DNA of 64,000 bases, taken from NCBI RefSeq assembly GCF_900199455.1, contig NZ_FZQR01000006.1, forward strand, positions 328,097 to 392,096, written 5' to 3'. The position numbers were made by a program, and so were the translations under genes. The notes beneath the pieces are model-generated. The model saw nothing but the letters and a program-made list of their open reading frames with translations. It was not told the DNA's origin and did no database searches. Below, one piece after another: positions 23,970-34,137 of this stretch. Source of the DNA: Mesorhizobium carmichaelinearum. Its GTDB lineage: Bacteria; Pseudomonadota; Alphaproteobacteria; Rhizobiales; Rhizobiaceae. Within the stretch, counting starts at the first letter, position 1; each line of letters starts with the position of its first letter.

Positions 23970-25523
23970 TCATGGCCCGTCCGGGCCAGCGTGCCTGGCG
24001 GAAAATGCCGCTGCTGCCGCTCTCGATGGCAGGTCGAGCTTGAGCAGTATGTTGGCGACGTGACGCTTGACCGTGTGCTCGCTCAGCCTGAGTTCGGCGG
24101 CGATCGCGGCATTGCTTTTGCCATCGGCGATCAAATTCACCACCTCGCTTTCCCGTGCCGTCAACACGGCGGGTTCCGCTGGCTTGGACTTCGAACGGCA
24201 GGCCGGTTCCAGATGCTGCTCCGACGTCGCGTGCACCACCGGCAATGGCTCGTCCAGTTCGCCGAGGCTGACGCGGCCAGCGTCGACGAAATGCAGGCCA
24301 GACCCCACCGCCAGATCGGCAACCAGCCGAGAAGCCAGAATGTCGCCACGCCCGGCATGGTTCGCCAACTGCATGGCCACGCGCGCCGTCAGTCCGACCG
24401 GCGGGCCGCGCGCTTCGATCTCGCCGACATGGACCCCTTGCGCACTCGCCACGCCGATCTGCTGCGCCGCCTCGCGCAACGTCGCCGCGCAGCGTACGGC
24501 GCGCGCCGGCCCGTCGAAGCGCGAGATCATCAATTCGCCATGCGTGCCCACCGCGCGCCCGCCATGGCGCCCGACCAGCAGCCGCCAGCTCTCCTGAAAA
24601 CGCTGACTGCGCTCGAGCCACATGCGATCGCCAAGCTTGGCCGTGTCGGAGATGCGCGTCACCAGCAATGCGGCAAGCACACGCTCCGTGTCCGCCACCG
24701 CCGGCTGGCCGGTAAGAAACTCCTCGATCAGATCGGCAACGCGGTCGACATCACCGGTCCAGACCGGATGGTCGCGCCCGGCGATCTCGACCAGCCGTGC
24801 ATTCGGGATCTTCTTCGCCAGGAAGCGGCTGGCCTCGGGATCGACACGAACATCGTTGCGGCGATGGATCAGCAGTGTCGGCGCGCTGATCGCGCCGAGG
24901 ATGTCTCGCACGTCGATCCCCGCATTCATGCGGGCAAGCGCGGCTGCCGCGGTCGGGCTTGCCGACAGGCGCTCGAAACGCGCCCACCATGTTGAAAAGT
25001 GGGTATCGTCCACTCGGCCCGGTGCAAAATTCGGCAAGGTGGCGCCGGTGCCCCAGGCCGTTTCGGCCGTAGCGATGAAGGCATCGAGGCGTTCCGGCGA
25101 CATCACCCATTTGTGGAAATGCGCATAGCCGCCATAGAGCGCCAGCGCCCGCGTCCGCTCCGGATAGGTGGCGGCGAACAGCATCGCCATCGGCGCGCCC
25201 TCGGAAGCGCCGAGCAATGCGGCCCGGCCGCTGCCGGCCGCATCCATCACGGCGCGCACATCGTCCATGCGGGTTTCGAGGCTCGGCAGATGATGGGCAT
25301 CGACACGGTCGGAGAGACCGGTTCCGCGCTTGTCGAACAGGATCAGCCGTGAGAATGCCGACAGCCGCCTCAAGAGCCTGGTATAGCCCTCGTCCTCCCA
25401 ATGCAGGTCGAGATTGGAAATGAAGCCCGGGACGAAGACGAGATCAAACGAACCCTGGCCGACCACCTGATAGGCGATCCGCACCTCGCCACTGCGGGCA
25501 TATCGGGTCTCGATCGGCCTCAC
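23970..25523 (-). CDS. Alpha/beta-hydrolase / degenerate nucleotide-cyclase / LuxR-HTH fusion
   Basis: A 517-residue three-part protein. Residues 1-275 are an alpha/beta-hydrolase with nucleophile S108 in GASEGA, D224 and H252 as the likely rest of the triad. Residues about 281-430 resemble a class III adenylate cyclase domain (VLAALLVTRISDTA, GTHGELMISRFDGPARAV, GVHVGEIE, VAMQLANHAGRGDILAS). Both metal-binding aspartates of active cyclases appear replaced (TRI for TDI; GTHGE for GDG), so it should not make cAMP. Residues 451-515 are a LuxR-type HTH (LTARESEVVNLIADGKSN, then LSEHTVKRHVANIL). It probably acts as a ligand-sensing regulator of the three genes downstream. Confidence 0.82.
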   Translation of the reverse strand: MRPIETRYARSGEVRIAYQVVGQGSFDLVFVPGFISNLDLHWEDEGYTRLLRRLSAFSRLILFDKRGTGLSDRVDAHHLPSLETRMDDVRAVMDAAGSGRAALLGASEGAPMAMLFAATYPERTRALALYGGYAHFHKWVMSPERLDAFIATAETAWGTGATLPNFAPGRVDDTHFSTWWARFERLSASPTAAAALARMNAGIDVRDILGAISAPTLLIHRRNDVRVDPEASRFLAKKIPNARLVEIAGRDHPVWTGDVDRVADLIEEFLTGQPAVADTERVLAALLVTRISDTAKLGDRMWLERSQRFQESWRLLVGRHGGRAVGTHGELMISRFDGPARAVRCAATLREAAQQIGVASAQGVHVGEIEARGPPVGLTARVAMQLANHAGRGDILASRLVADLAVGSGLHFVDAGRVSLGELDEPLPVVHATSEQHLEPACRSKSKPAEPAVLTARESEVVNLIADGKSNAAIAAELRLSEHTVKRHVANILLKLDLPSRAAAAAFSARHAGPDGP

Positions 25524-25640
25524 GAGGTTTCTTCCGCCCGGCCTGACGATTTCTGATCGTCGACCATAGCAGAGGCGCGTCGATAGCGGCAGCTCAAACT
25601 TTAGCGAAAGGGAATGTAAGCCCGCGTGGCCGGCTTGCGG

Positions 25641-25949
25641 CTACTTCTGCGACGCGGCGACGTCGGCCGGGGAGGGCTTGAGTCCGAGCTTGAGATCGGC
25701 CTCGGCTGGTGTGATCGGCCGCTTGATCCTGGCCGATGCAGCCACGACGAGTTCGTCGAAGCCTTCGCCGCTGTCCAGCAGTTCGAACAACTGCCGTCGC
25801 ATCCTCGGCTCCCAGAACTTGTTGATGTGCTCGGCGACGCCGGCAACCCCTTCCTCGCGCGACTTTGAATGGAAGAAGGCCGCGATCTGGTTGGCCATGC
25901 GCACGAGCTTTTCCTTGGTGCTCGTGATGTGATCTTCGTCATGCGACAT
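25641..25949 (-). CDS. fdsD: Formate dehydrogenase delta subunit FdsD
   Basis: A 102-residue protein, last gene of the fds operon. FdsD is needed for maturation or stability of the soluble NAD-dependent molybdenum formate dehydrogenase. The segment KLVRMANQIAAFFHSKSREE and VAEHINKFWEPRMRRQLFEL is the typical core. ATG 25949 lies inside the end of the FdhD gene (stop at 25939), a coupled overlap. About 117 bases follow before the hydrolase-LuxR gene, without an obvious terminator. Confidence 0.88.
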   Translation of the reverse strand: MSHDEDHITSTKEKLVRMANQIAAFFHSKSREEGVAGVAEHINKFWEPRMRRQLFELLDSGEGFDELVVAASARIKRPITPAEADLKLGLKPSPADVAASQK

Positions 25950-26769
25950 GCTGGGCAACTCCCAAGACCACCCGATCGGGGTGGGTGAAAACATCGAAAT
26001 CATCGCCGCGCACCAGCGCCACCAGCGTCATGCCGGCCTCATCGGCTGTGCGGATGGCAAGCGCGGTCGGCGCCGAGACGGCGATGATGAAGGCCGAGCC
26101 GATCGCCGCCGTCTTCTGCACCATTTCGACCGACACGCGCGACGTCACCACGACGGCGCCCGATGCACCGTCAATGCCGGCTTTGGCCAACGCGCCGGCC
26201 AGCTTGTCCAGCGCGTTGTGGCGGCCGACATCCTCGCGCGCCATGACGACGCCCTTGCCGGGGACATAGAAGCCGGCGGCATGCACGGCTCCGGTTTCCT
26301 GATGCAGCGGCTGCACCTTCGACAGCAGCTTGACGGAGCGGACGATATCGTTGGCATCAAGCGTAAGCTTTGACGCACCAACGGCATCGGCCGAGCGCAT
26401 TGCTTCCTCGATGGATTCGATGCCGCACAGCCCGCAGCCGACCGGCCCGGCGAGCCTGCGCCGCCGCGCCTCGAAGCGTGTATTGGCCTGGTCCTTCAGC
26501 CGGATCTGGATGTCGATACCGGCGCCATGATCCTCGATCTCGATGGCTTCGATCTCGTCAGGCGCAGCGATGATGCCTTCAGTCAGCGAGAAGCCAAGCG
26601 CGAAATCCTCGAAGTCGGCCGGGCTCGCCATCATTACCGCATGCGTGGTGCCGGCGAAGGAAAACGCTACCGGCGTCTCCTCCGGCACCATGCGGTTGGC
26701 AACAGCCGACGCGCTGGCGCGGTGCGCCAGCCGCGATATCTCGGTCGTTGCTTTGCGGCGCGCGGCCAA
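25939..26769 (-). CDS. fdhD: Formate dehydrogenase sulfurtransferase FdhD (FdsC)
   Basis: Cytoplasmic sulfur carrier that delivers sulfur to the molybdenum cofactor of formate dehydrogenase; called FdsC in fds operons. The key cysteine pair is in GPVGCGLCGIES (C112, C115). GAVHAAGF, AREDVGRHNALDKL and SRVSVEMVQKTAAIG are conserved blocks. Start is a TTG at 26769 with GGAG five bases upstream; fdsA ends two bases before it. Length 276. Confidence 0.9.
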   Translation of the reverse strand: MAARRKATTEISRLAHRASASAVANRMVPEETPVAFSFAGTTHAVMMASPADFEDFALGFSLTEGIIAAPDEIEAIEIEDHGAGIDIQIRLKDQANTRFEARRRRLAGPVGCGLCGIESIEEAMRSADAVGASKLTLDANDIVRSVKLLSKVQPLHQETGAVHAAGFYVPGKGVVMAREDVGRHNALDKLAGALAKAGIDGASGAVVVTSRVSVEMVQKTAAIGSAFIIAVSAPTALAIRTADEAGMTLVALVRGDDFDVFTHPDRVVLGVAQHVA

Positions 26770-26771
26770 GA

Positions 26772-29681
26772 CTACTCCGCTGCCTGCAGCGAGGCGATAC
26801 GGCGGCTGTTCCTGGCCTGCTCATCGTACTCGCGCTGCCAGTCCGACGGGCCGTTGGAGGCGCCGACCTGCACCGCCGTCACCTTGTACTCTGGACAGTT
26901 GGTCGCCCAGTCGGAGAAGTCGGTGGTGATGACGTTGGCCTGTGTGTCCGGATGGTGGAAGGTGGTGTAGACCACGCCCGGCGACACCCGGTCGGTGATC
27001 AGCGCCCGCAGCGTCGTCTCGCCGGAGCGGCTGGTCAGCCGCACCCAGTCGCCATCGCGCAGGCCGCGGTTCTCGGCATCGTGCGGATGGATCTCCAGCC
27101 GGTCTTCCGAGTGCCACATGACGTTGTCGGTGCGCCGCGTCTGCGCGCCGACATTGTACTGGCTGAGGATACGGCCGGTGGTCAAAAGCAGCGGGAAGCG
27201 GGGTCCGGTCCTCTCGTCCGTTGCCACATATTCGGTACGGATGAACTTGCCCTTGCCGCGCACGAAACTGTCAATGTGCATGATCGGCGTGCCGAGCGGG
27301 GCCTTCTCGTTGCAGGGCCACTGCACCGATCCCACCCGGTCGAGCAGATCGAAGGAGACATTGGCGAAGCTCGGCGTCGTCTTGGCGATCTCGTCCATGA
27401 TCTCGGACGGATGCGTGTAGTTCCAGTCGAGCCCGATGGCGCGGGCAAGCTCCTGCGTCGCCTCCCAGTCGGCATAGCGCGCCTTCGGTTCCAGCACCTT
27501 GCGCACCATGTTGATGCGGCGCTCGGCATTGGTGAAGGTGCCGTCCTTTTCCAGGAAGGTCGAACCTGGCAGGAAGACATGCGCGTAGTTCGCCGTCTCG
27601 TTGAGGAAGAGATCGTGCACGACCACGCATTCCATGGCGGCGAGACCGCCGGCGACATGCTTGGTGTCGGGATCGGATTGCAGGATGTCCTCGCCCTGGA
27701 TGTAGATGCCCTTGAAGGAGCCGTCCACGGCGGCGTCGAGCATGTTGGGGATGCGCAGGCCGGGTTCGTCGTCCAGCTTCACGCCCCAAAGGCTCTCGTA
27801 GATGTCGCGCACGGCTTCGCCGGAGATGTGGCGATAGCCGGGCAGTTCGTGCGGGAAGGAGCCCATGTCGCACGAGCCCTGCACATTGTTCTGGCCACGC
27901 AGCGGATTCACGCCGACGCCCGGCCGGCCGATGTTGCCGGTGGCCATTGCGAGGTTGGCGATCGCCATCACCGTGGTCGAGCCCTGGCTGTGTTCCGTCA
28001 CGCCGAGGCCATAATAGATCGCGCCATTGCCGCCCTTGGCGTAGAGCCGCGCGGCACCCCGGATCAGCTCCGGGTCGACGCCGGAAAGCTTGCCGACGGT
28101 CTCGGGGCTGTTCTCCGGCAAGGCGACGAAGGAGGCCCAGTCCTGGAATTCCGTCCAGTCGCAGCGTTCGCGAATGAAGGCTTCGTCGAAAAGCCCTTCG
28201 GTGACGATGACATGCGCCAGCGACGTCAGCACCGCCACGTTGGTGCCGGGCTTCAGCGGCAGGTGATAGTCGGCCTCGATATGCGCCGACTTGACCATCT
28301 CGGTGCGGCGCGGATCGAGCACGATCAGCTTGGCGCCCTGGCGCAGCCGCTTCTTCAGCCGCGAGGCGAACACCGGATGGGCGGAAACCGGATTGGCGCC
28401 GATGACGACAGCGACATCAGTGAATTCGACCGAGTCGAAATCCTGCGTGCCGGCGGAGGTGCCGTAGGTCTGGCCGAGACCATAGCCGGTCGGCGAATGG
28501 CAGACGCGGGCGCAGGTGTCGACATTGTTGTTGCGGAAACCCTGCCGCACCAGCTTCTGGACGAGATAGGTCTCCTCATTCGTGCAGCGCGAGGAGGTGA
28601 TGCCGCCGATCGAGGTGCGGCCGTACTGATACTGGATCCGGCGGAATTCCTTGGCCGTGTGGGCGATCGCCTCTTCCCAGCTCACCTCGCGCCACGGGTC
28701 GGAAATCTTCTCGCGGATCATCGGCGACAGGATGCGGTCCTTGTGGGTGGCGTAGCCATAGGCGAAACGGCCCTTGACGCAGGAGTGGCCGTGATTCGCC
28801 TTGCCGTCCTTGTAGGGCACCATGCGGATGACTTCGTCATCCTTCACCTCGGCCTTGAACGAGCAGCCGACGCCGCAATAGGCGCAGGTGGTGACGGCCG
28901 AGCGTTCCGGCATGCCCTTCTCGATCACCGTCTTCTCGCGCAGCGCGTCGGTCGGGCAGGCCTGCACGCAGGCGCCGCAGGACACGCATTCGGAAGCGAT
29001 GAAATCCTCATGCATGCCGGCGACCATGCGCGATTCGAAACCGCGGCCCTCGATGGTCAGCGCGAAAGTGCCCTGCACCTCCTCGCATGCCCGCACGCAG
29101 CGCGAGCAGACGATGCACTGCGCCGGATCATAGGTGAAATAGGGATTGGATTCATCGCGGGCGATGTAGTCGACCGCCAGCGAGCCGTGCCCGGGCGCGA
29201 TCCCATCTTCCTTGACGTGGTTGCGGCCCTCGACACCGTAGCGGTTCTCGGTGAGGCCCACCGACTTCGCCACCGTGTCGAATTCGCTGGCGCCGGTGCC
29301 GGCCTTTTCGTTCCAGCCGGTCGGATGGTCGGAGACGTAAAGTTCCATGACGCCGCGGCGGATCGCGTCGAGCCGGTCGGACTGCGTGCGCACCACCATG
29401 CCTTCGCCGACCGGCGTCGTGCAGGACGCCGGCGTGCCGCCACGGCCTTCGATCTCGACCAGGCAGACGCGGCACGAGCCGAAGGAGTCCAGCATGTCGG
29501 TGGCGCAGAGTTTCGGGATCTCCACCCCACCTTCCATCGCGGCGCGCATGATCGAGGTGCCTTCCGGCACCGTGATGCTGCGGCCGTCGACGCTCAGCGT
29601 GACCTGCTTTTGCGCCCGCGATTCCGGGGTTCCGTAGTCGATCTCTTCGACCAGCGATGGGAAGTCGGCCTTGATGTTCAT
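26772..29681 (-). CDS. fdsA: NAD-dependent formate dehydrogenase alpha subunit FdsA
   Basis: Catalytic subunit of cytoplasmic formate:NAD oxidoreductase, 969 residues. N-terminal 2Fe-2S ferredoxin domain (KLCATDMLDSFGSCRVCLVE), ferredoxin-type 4Fe-4S clusters (CIVCSRCVRACEE; CVSCGACVQACP), then CAYCGVGCSF and the molybdopterin domain. The metal ligand is cysteine, C394 in CARVCHSPTGYG, followed by H395, so no selenocysteine is used. C-terminal molybdopterin-binding part has LTTGRILSQYNVG and HPHDAENRGLRDGD. The product oxidises formate to CO2, for example from methoxyl, oxalate or glyoxylate metabolism. Confidence 0.95.
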   Translation of the reverse strand: MNIKADFPSLVEEIDYGTPESRAQKQVTLSVDGRSITVPEGTSIMRAAMEGGVEIPKLCATDMLDSFGSCRVCLVEIEGRGGTPASCTTPVGEGMVVRTQSDRLDAIRRGVMELYVSDHPTGWNEKAGTGASEFDTVAKSVGLTENRYGVEGRNHVKEDGIAPGHGSLAVDYIARDESNPYFTYDPAQCIVCSRCVRACEEVQGTFALTIEGRGFESRMVAGMHEDFIASECVSCGACVQACPTDALREKTVIEKGMPERSAVTTCAYCGVGCSFKAEVKDDEVIRMVPYKDGKANHGHSCVKGRFAYGYATHKDRILSPMIREKISDPWREVSWEEAIAHTAKEFRRIQYQYGRTSIGGITSSRCTNEETYLVQKLVRQGFRNNNVDTCARVCHSPTGYGLGQTYGTSAGTQDFDSVEFTDVAVVIGANPVSAHPVFASRLKKRLRQGAKLIVLDPRRTEMVKSAHIEADYHLPLKPGTNVAVLTSLAHVIVTEGLFDEAFIRERCDWTEFQDWASFVALPENSPETVGKLSGVDPELIRGAARLYAKGGNGAIYYGLGVTEHSQGSTTVMAIANLAMATGNIGRPGVGVNPLRGQNNVQGSCDMGSFPHELPGYRHISGEAVRDIYESLWGVKLDDEPGLRIPNMLDAAVDGSFKGIYIQGEDILQSDPDTKHVAGGLAAMECVVVHDLFLNETANYAHVFLPGSTFLEKDGTFTNAERRINMVRKVLEPKARYADWEATQELARAIGLDWNYTHPSEIMDEIAKTTPSFANVSFDLLDRVGSVQWPCNEKAPLGTPIMHIDSFVRGKGKFIRTEYVATDERTGPRFPLLLTTGRILSQYNVGAQTRRTDNVMWHSEDRLEIHPHDAENRGLRDGDWVRLTSRSGETTLRALITDRVSPGVVYTTFHHPDTQANVITTDFSDWATNCPEYKVTAVQVGASNGPSDWQREYDEQARNSRRIASLQAAE

Positions 29682-29691
29682 CTGCCAGCTC

Positions 29692-31248
29692 CTATTCAGC
29701 AGCGACGCGCGCCGGCGCGGGCTTGAAATCTTCGGGGAAATGCGTGATCGAGCTCATCACCGGGTAGGGCGTGAAGCCGCCCAGAGCGCACAGCGATCCG
29801 AACTTCATCGTGTTGCAGAGGTCGGTGACCAGAGCGAGGTTCTTTTCCGGTTCGATGCCGGCGGCAAGCCTGTCGATGGTCTCGACGCCGCGCGTCGAGC
29901 CGATGCGGCAGGGCGTGCACTTGCCGCAGCTTTCGATGGCGCAGAATTCCATGGCGAAGCGCGCCTGCTTCAGCATGTCGGCCGTGTCGTCGAACACGGT
30001 GATACCGGCATGGCCGATCAGCCCGTCACGCTTGGCGAACTCTTCGTAGTCGAACGGCGTGTCGAACAGAGCGCGCGGGAAATAGGCGCCGAGCGGTCCG
30101 CCGACCTGCACCGCCTTCACCGGACGGCCGGTGGAAGTACCGCCGCCGATGTCATCGACGATTTCGCCCAGCGTCAGGCCGAAAGCGGTTTCGAACAGGC
30201 CGCCATTCCTGACATTGCCGGCGATCTGGATCGGGATGGTGCCGCGCGAGCGGCCCATGCCGAAATCCTTGTAGAAGGCGGCGCCCTTGTCCATGATGAT
30301 CGGCACCGAGGCCAGGCTGATGACGTTGTTGATCACCGTCGGTTTGCCGAACAGGCCCTGGATGGCCGGCAGCGGCGGCTTGGCGCGCACCACGCCGCGC
30401 TTGCCTTCCAGGCTGTTCAGCAGCGAGGTTTCCTCGCCGCAGACATAGGCGCCGGCGCCGACGCGGATTTCCATGTCGAAGGCGTTTGGCGAACCCAGCA
30501 CATTGACGCCGAGCACGCCGGCCTTGCGGGCGATTTCGACGGCCTTGTTCATTGTTGCCACCGCATGCGGATATTCCGAGCGGATATAGACGAAGCCCTT
30601 GGTCGCACCGGTGGCGATGCCGGCGATCGCCATGCCTTCGATCAGCACGAAGGGATCGCCTTCCATGATCATGCGGTCGGCGAAAGTGGCACTATCGCCC
30701 TCGTCGGCGTTGCAGACGATGTATTTGCGCTCGGACGTCGTATCCAGCACCGTCTTCCACTTGATGCCGGTCGGGAAGCCGGCGCCGCCACGGCCACGCA
30801 GGCCTGAGTCCGTCACCTGCTTGACGATGTCGGCCGGGGCCATGGCGACGGCGTTCTGCAGGCCCTTCAGCCCGCCGAGCGACTTGTAAGCGTCGAGCGA
30901 CAGCGGATCGTTGATGCCGCAGCGGGCGAAGGTCAGCCGGGTCTGCTTGGCCAGGAACGGAATCTTGTCCGGCGCGCCGAGCCAGCGCTTGTGGTGGCCA
31001 CCGGTGAGGAAACCGCTATCGAACAGGCTCTTGACGTCGGACGGCTTGACCGGTCCGTAGGCAACGCGGCCCTTTTCGGTCGCCACTTCGACCATAGGCT
31101 CGAGGAAATAGGCGCCGCGCGAACCGTTGCGCACGATCTTGGCCTCGATGCCGCGCTCGGCGAGCTCCGCGCGAACAGCCTTGGCGACCTTTTCGGCACC
31201 GAGCGCCAGCGCGCCGGAATCGCCGGGAATGTAGATGCGGGGGATCAT
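29692..31248 (-). CDS. fdsB: NAD-dependent formate dehydrogenase beta subunit FdsB
   Basis: Diaphorase subunit, 518 residues, homologous to NuoF with an N-terminal thioredoxin-like NuoE-type extension. FMN/NAD binding region GLRGRGGAGFPTGIKWK and NADEGDSATFADR; the 4Fe-4S motif is ESCGKCTPCRIGSTRG. It transfers electrons from FdsA to NAD. It overlaps fdsG by an ATGA and is 10 bases from fdsA. Confidence 0.94.
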   Translation of the reverse strand: MIPRIYIPGDSGALALGAEKVAKAVRAELAERGIEAKIVRNGSRGAYFLEPMVEVATEKGRVAYGPVKPSDVKSLFDSGFLTGGHHKRWLGAPDKIPFLAKQTRLTFARCGINDPLSLDAYKSLGGLKGLQNAVAMAPADIVKQVTDSGLRGRGGAGFPTGIKWKTVLDTTSERKYIVCNADEGDSATFADRMIMEGDPFVLIEGMAIAGIATGATKGFVYIRSEYPHAVATMNKAVEIARKAGVLGVNVLGSPNAFDMEIRVGAGAYVCGEETSLLNSLEGKRGVVRAKPPLPAIQGLFGKPTVINNVISLASVPIIMDKGAAFYKDFGMGRSRGTIPIQIAGNVRNGGLFETAFGLTLGEIVDDIGGGTSTGRPVKAVQVGGPLGAYFPRALFDTPFDYEEFAKRDGLIGHAGITVFDDTADMLKQARFAMEFCAIESCGKCTPCRIGSTRGVETIDRLAAGIEPEKNLALVTDLCNTMKFGSLCALGGFTPYPVMSSITHFPEDFKPAPARVAAE

Positions 31249-31724
31249 GAGCGCACCTCGGCAAGGATCTCGTCGATCTTCTCGTCATCGAGCCGCCCGA
31301 TCACCTCGCCGTCGAGCATCGCCGACGGCGAACAGGCGCAAAGCCCGAGGCAATAGACCGGCTCCAGTGTAACCGATCCGTCGCGGGTGGTCTCGTGGAA
31401 ACCGATGCCCAGCAACTGCTTGATCTTGGCGGCGACGGCATCCGAACCCATCGACTGGCAGGCCTCTGCCTGGCACAGCTTGAGCACATGCCGGCCGGCC
31501 GGCCGGGCGCGGAAATCATGATAGAAGGTGACGACGCCGTGCACCTCGGCCCTGGAGAGGTTCAGCCCATCGGCGATGACCGGCAGTGCTGCCTGCGGCA
31601 CATGGCCGAATTCTTCCTGGATCTCGTGCAGGATCGGCAGCAACGGGCCTTCGAGGCCTTTCAGCTCTTGGATAATCGCCGCCGTGCGCGATGCGATCTC
31701 GGTACTTGCAGGCTGCATCGTCAT
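31245..31724 (-). CDS. fdsG: NAD-dependent formate dehydrogenase gamma subunit FdsG
   Basis: First gene of the fds operon. 159 residues, NuoE-like with a thioredoxin-fold 2Fe-2S site: KLCQAEACQSMGSD and later YCLGLCACSPSAML supply the four cysteines. HEIQEEFGHVPQAALPVIAD and VVTFYHDFRARPAG are conserved. AGGGAGG precedes the start. The upstream 135-base gap carries a strong palindrome likely bound by the LysR protein encoded next to it. Confidence 0.93.
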   Translation of the reverse strand: MTMQPASTEIASRTAAIIQELKGLEGPLLPILHEIQEEFGHVPQAALPVIADGLNLSRAEVHGVVTFYHDFRARPAGRHVLKLCQAEACQSMGSDAVAAKIKQLLGIGFHETTRDGSVTLEPVYCLGLCACSPSAMLDGEVIGRLDDEKIDEILAEVRS

Positions 31725-31800
31725 GCAGCGCCCTCCCTGGTCGGTAGCGTTCTAGCGCTAAGTCGTTACAAAAACAGAGGAAACCCGCTAAATCAATAAA

Positions 31801-31845
31801 GCTGATCCGTTGCTTGATAGAAATCTTCTATCAAGCGCGATCAGC
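31801..31845. promoter_or_regulatory. Palindromic operator (or terminator) upstream of the fds operon
   Basis: Perfect arms CTTGATAGAA (31813-31822) and TTCTATCAAG (31826-31835) around ATC, inside outer arms GCTGATC (31801-31807) and GATCAGC (31839-31845). The core reads ATAG-N7-CTAT, the spacing of LysR/OxyR-type sites. It lies about 77-120 bases upstream of fdsG, right after the LysR gene. On the minus strand a TTTATT stretch follows, so it may also end the LysR transcript. Confidence 0.6.
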
Positions 31846-31859
31846 CGCCTTTCTCTACC

Positions 31860-32759
31860 CTAGCGATGGTTACGGAAGTCGTCTGCCAGCGCCATCGCCT
31901 CGTCCAGCAGCGCCTGCACCAGCGGCGTGTGCGGTTCGCGCGGCGTGGCCACCAGGCCGACCGTATGGCTGGCATCCGGCTCGACGATGGGAATGGCCCG
32001 GATCGGCTCGGAAAAGCCGAATGTTTCCGCGAGGTTGAGCGGCATGATCGACGACCATTTGCCGGTGTGGATATGCGAAAACAGCACGATCATCGAGTTG
32101 GATTCGAGCGTCGGCCGCACCTGCACGCCGGCCTCGGCCAGATGCTGGTCGATGATGCGGCGGTTCTGCATGTCCGGCGTCAAAAGGCAGAGCGGCAACT
32201 GGCTGATCTCGGCCCATGTCACTTTGTCGCGGTCGGAATAGGGGTTTCCGACCGCCGTGATCAGCTGATAGCGCTCGTCATAGAGCGGCACGCTGGTCAC
32301 CCGCCCGAGCGGCTCATTGTCGAGATAGGTAATGCCGGCGTCGATGTCGAAATTGCCGAGCAGCGACAAGACTTCGATCGAGGTTCGCGACAACACCGAG
32401 AAGGTGACGCCCGGGTGCTTTTCGCGAAACGGCGTCGTCAGCCGCGCCACCATGGCCAGTGCCGTCGGAATGGCGGCAATGCGGATGCGTCCGGAAAGGC
32501 CGTGGCGCGCCGCGCGCATCTCCTCTCGCATGGTCCTTGAATCGCCGACGATACGGCGCGCCCAGACCAGCACCTGCTTGCCCTCCGGCGTCAGCCCTTG
32601 GAACCGCGACCCGCGATTGACCAGCATGACGCCGAGCTGCCCCTCCAACTGCTTGATGCCGGCCGACAGCGTCGGCTGGGTGACCCCGCACGCTTCCGCC
32701 GCCCGGCCGAAATGCTCTTCCTTGGCGAGCGCGATAAAGAATTCGAGTTTGTCGATCAT
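31860..32759 (-). CDS. LysR-family regulator, probably of the formate dehydrogenase operon
   Basis: A 299-residue LTTR. HTH at the N-terminus: IDKLEFFIALAKEEHFGRAA, then CGVTQPTLSAGIKQLE and VMLVNRGSRFQGLTPEGKQV. The effector domain has RIRIAAIPTALAMVARLTTPF and DIDAGITYLDNEPLGRV. It sits directly upstream of fdsG in the same orientation, and LysR regulators of fds operons are known in other bacteria, so control of fds in response to formate or a related signal is likely. Target assignment is inference. Confidence 0.88.
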   Translation of the reverse strand: MIDKLEFFIALAKEEHFGRAAEACGVTQPTLSAGIKQLEGQLGVMLVNRGSRFQGLTPEGKQVLVWARRIVGDSRTMREEMRAARHGLSGRIRIAAIPTALAMVARLTTPFREKHPGVTFSVLSRTSIEVLSLLGNFDIDAGITYLDNEPLGRVTSVPLYDERYQLITAVGNPYSDRDKVTWAEISQLPLCLLTPDMQNRRIIDQHLAEAGVQVRPTLESNSMIVLFSHIHTGKWSSIMPLNLAETFGFSEPIRAIPIVEPDASHTVGLVATPREPHTPLVQALLDEAMALADDFRNHR

Positions 32760-32885
32760 GCCGGTCTATCGATCATGGTTTGCGAGGCTGCCATAGCAGC
32801 AAGTGCCTGTCAGCATCAAAGCGATCACTTGGTTCTGCCCGGAAACTACATTATCTCAGGCGCAAGCTTGCATAAGGAAGACCTC

Positions 32886-34061
<1,176 letters not shown>

Positions 34062-34067
34062 CGCCTT

Positions 34068-34129
34068 ATTTGTTTTTGACGCAATTCCGGACGGAAAACC
34101 GCTTCGCACTTTTCCTGGAATTGCTCTAG
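34068..34129 (-). repeat. Dispersed intergenic repeat, copy B
   Basis: Second copy, in inverted orientation, of the repeat found at 3467-3526. It carries GCAATTCC near its left side and GGAATTGC near its right side, giving a 60-base imperfect hairpin with the GGACGGAAAACC core. It lies between the convergent apbC-like and CoxG-like genes and could work as a bidirectional transcript end. Confidence 0.65.
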
Positions 34130-34137
34130 CGGGACGG

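Noticed and set aside
28490..28520. Selenocysteine codon in the formate dehydrogenase
   Set aside because: The active-site codon is a cysteine codon and the frame is open throughout.
26748..29726. 992-codon open frame on the plus strand opposite fdsA
   Set aside because: Antisense by-product of a high-G+C gene; the minus strand encodes a complete FdsA with all cofactor motifs, and the plus frame has no family features.
30991..31356. Plus-strand frames across the fdsB/fdsG junction
   Set aside because: Shadow frames opposite two well-supported subunits; no start signal.
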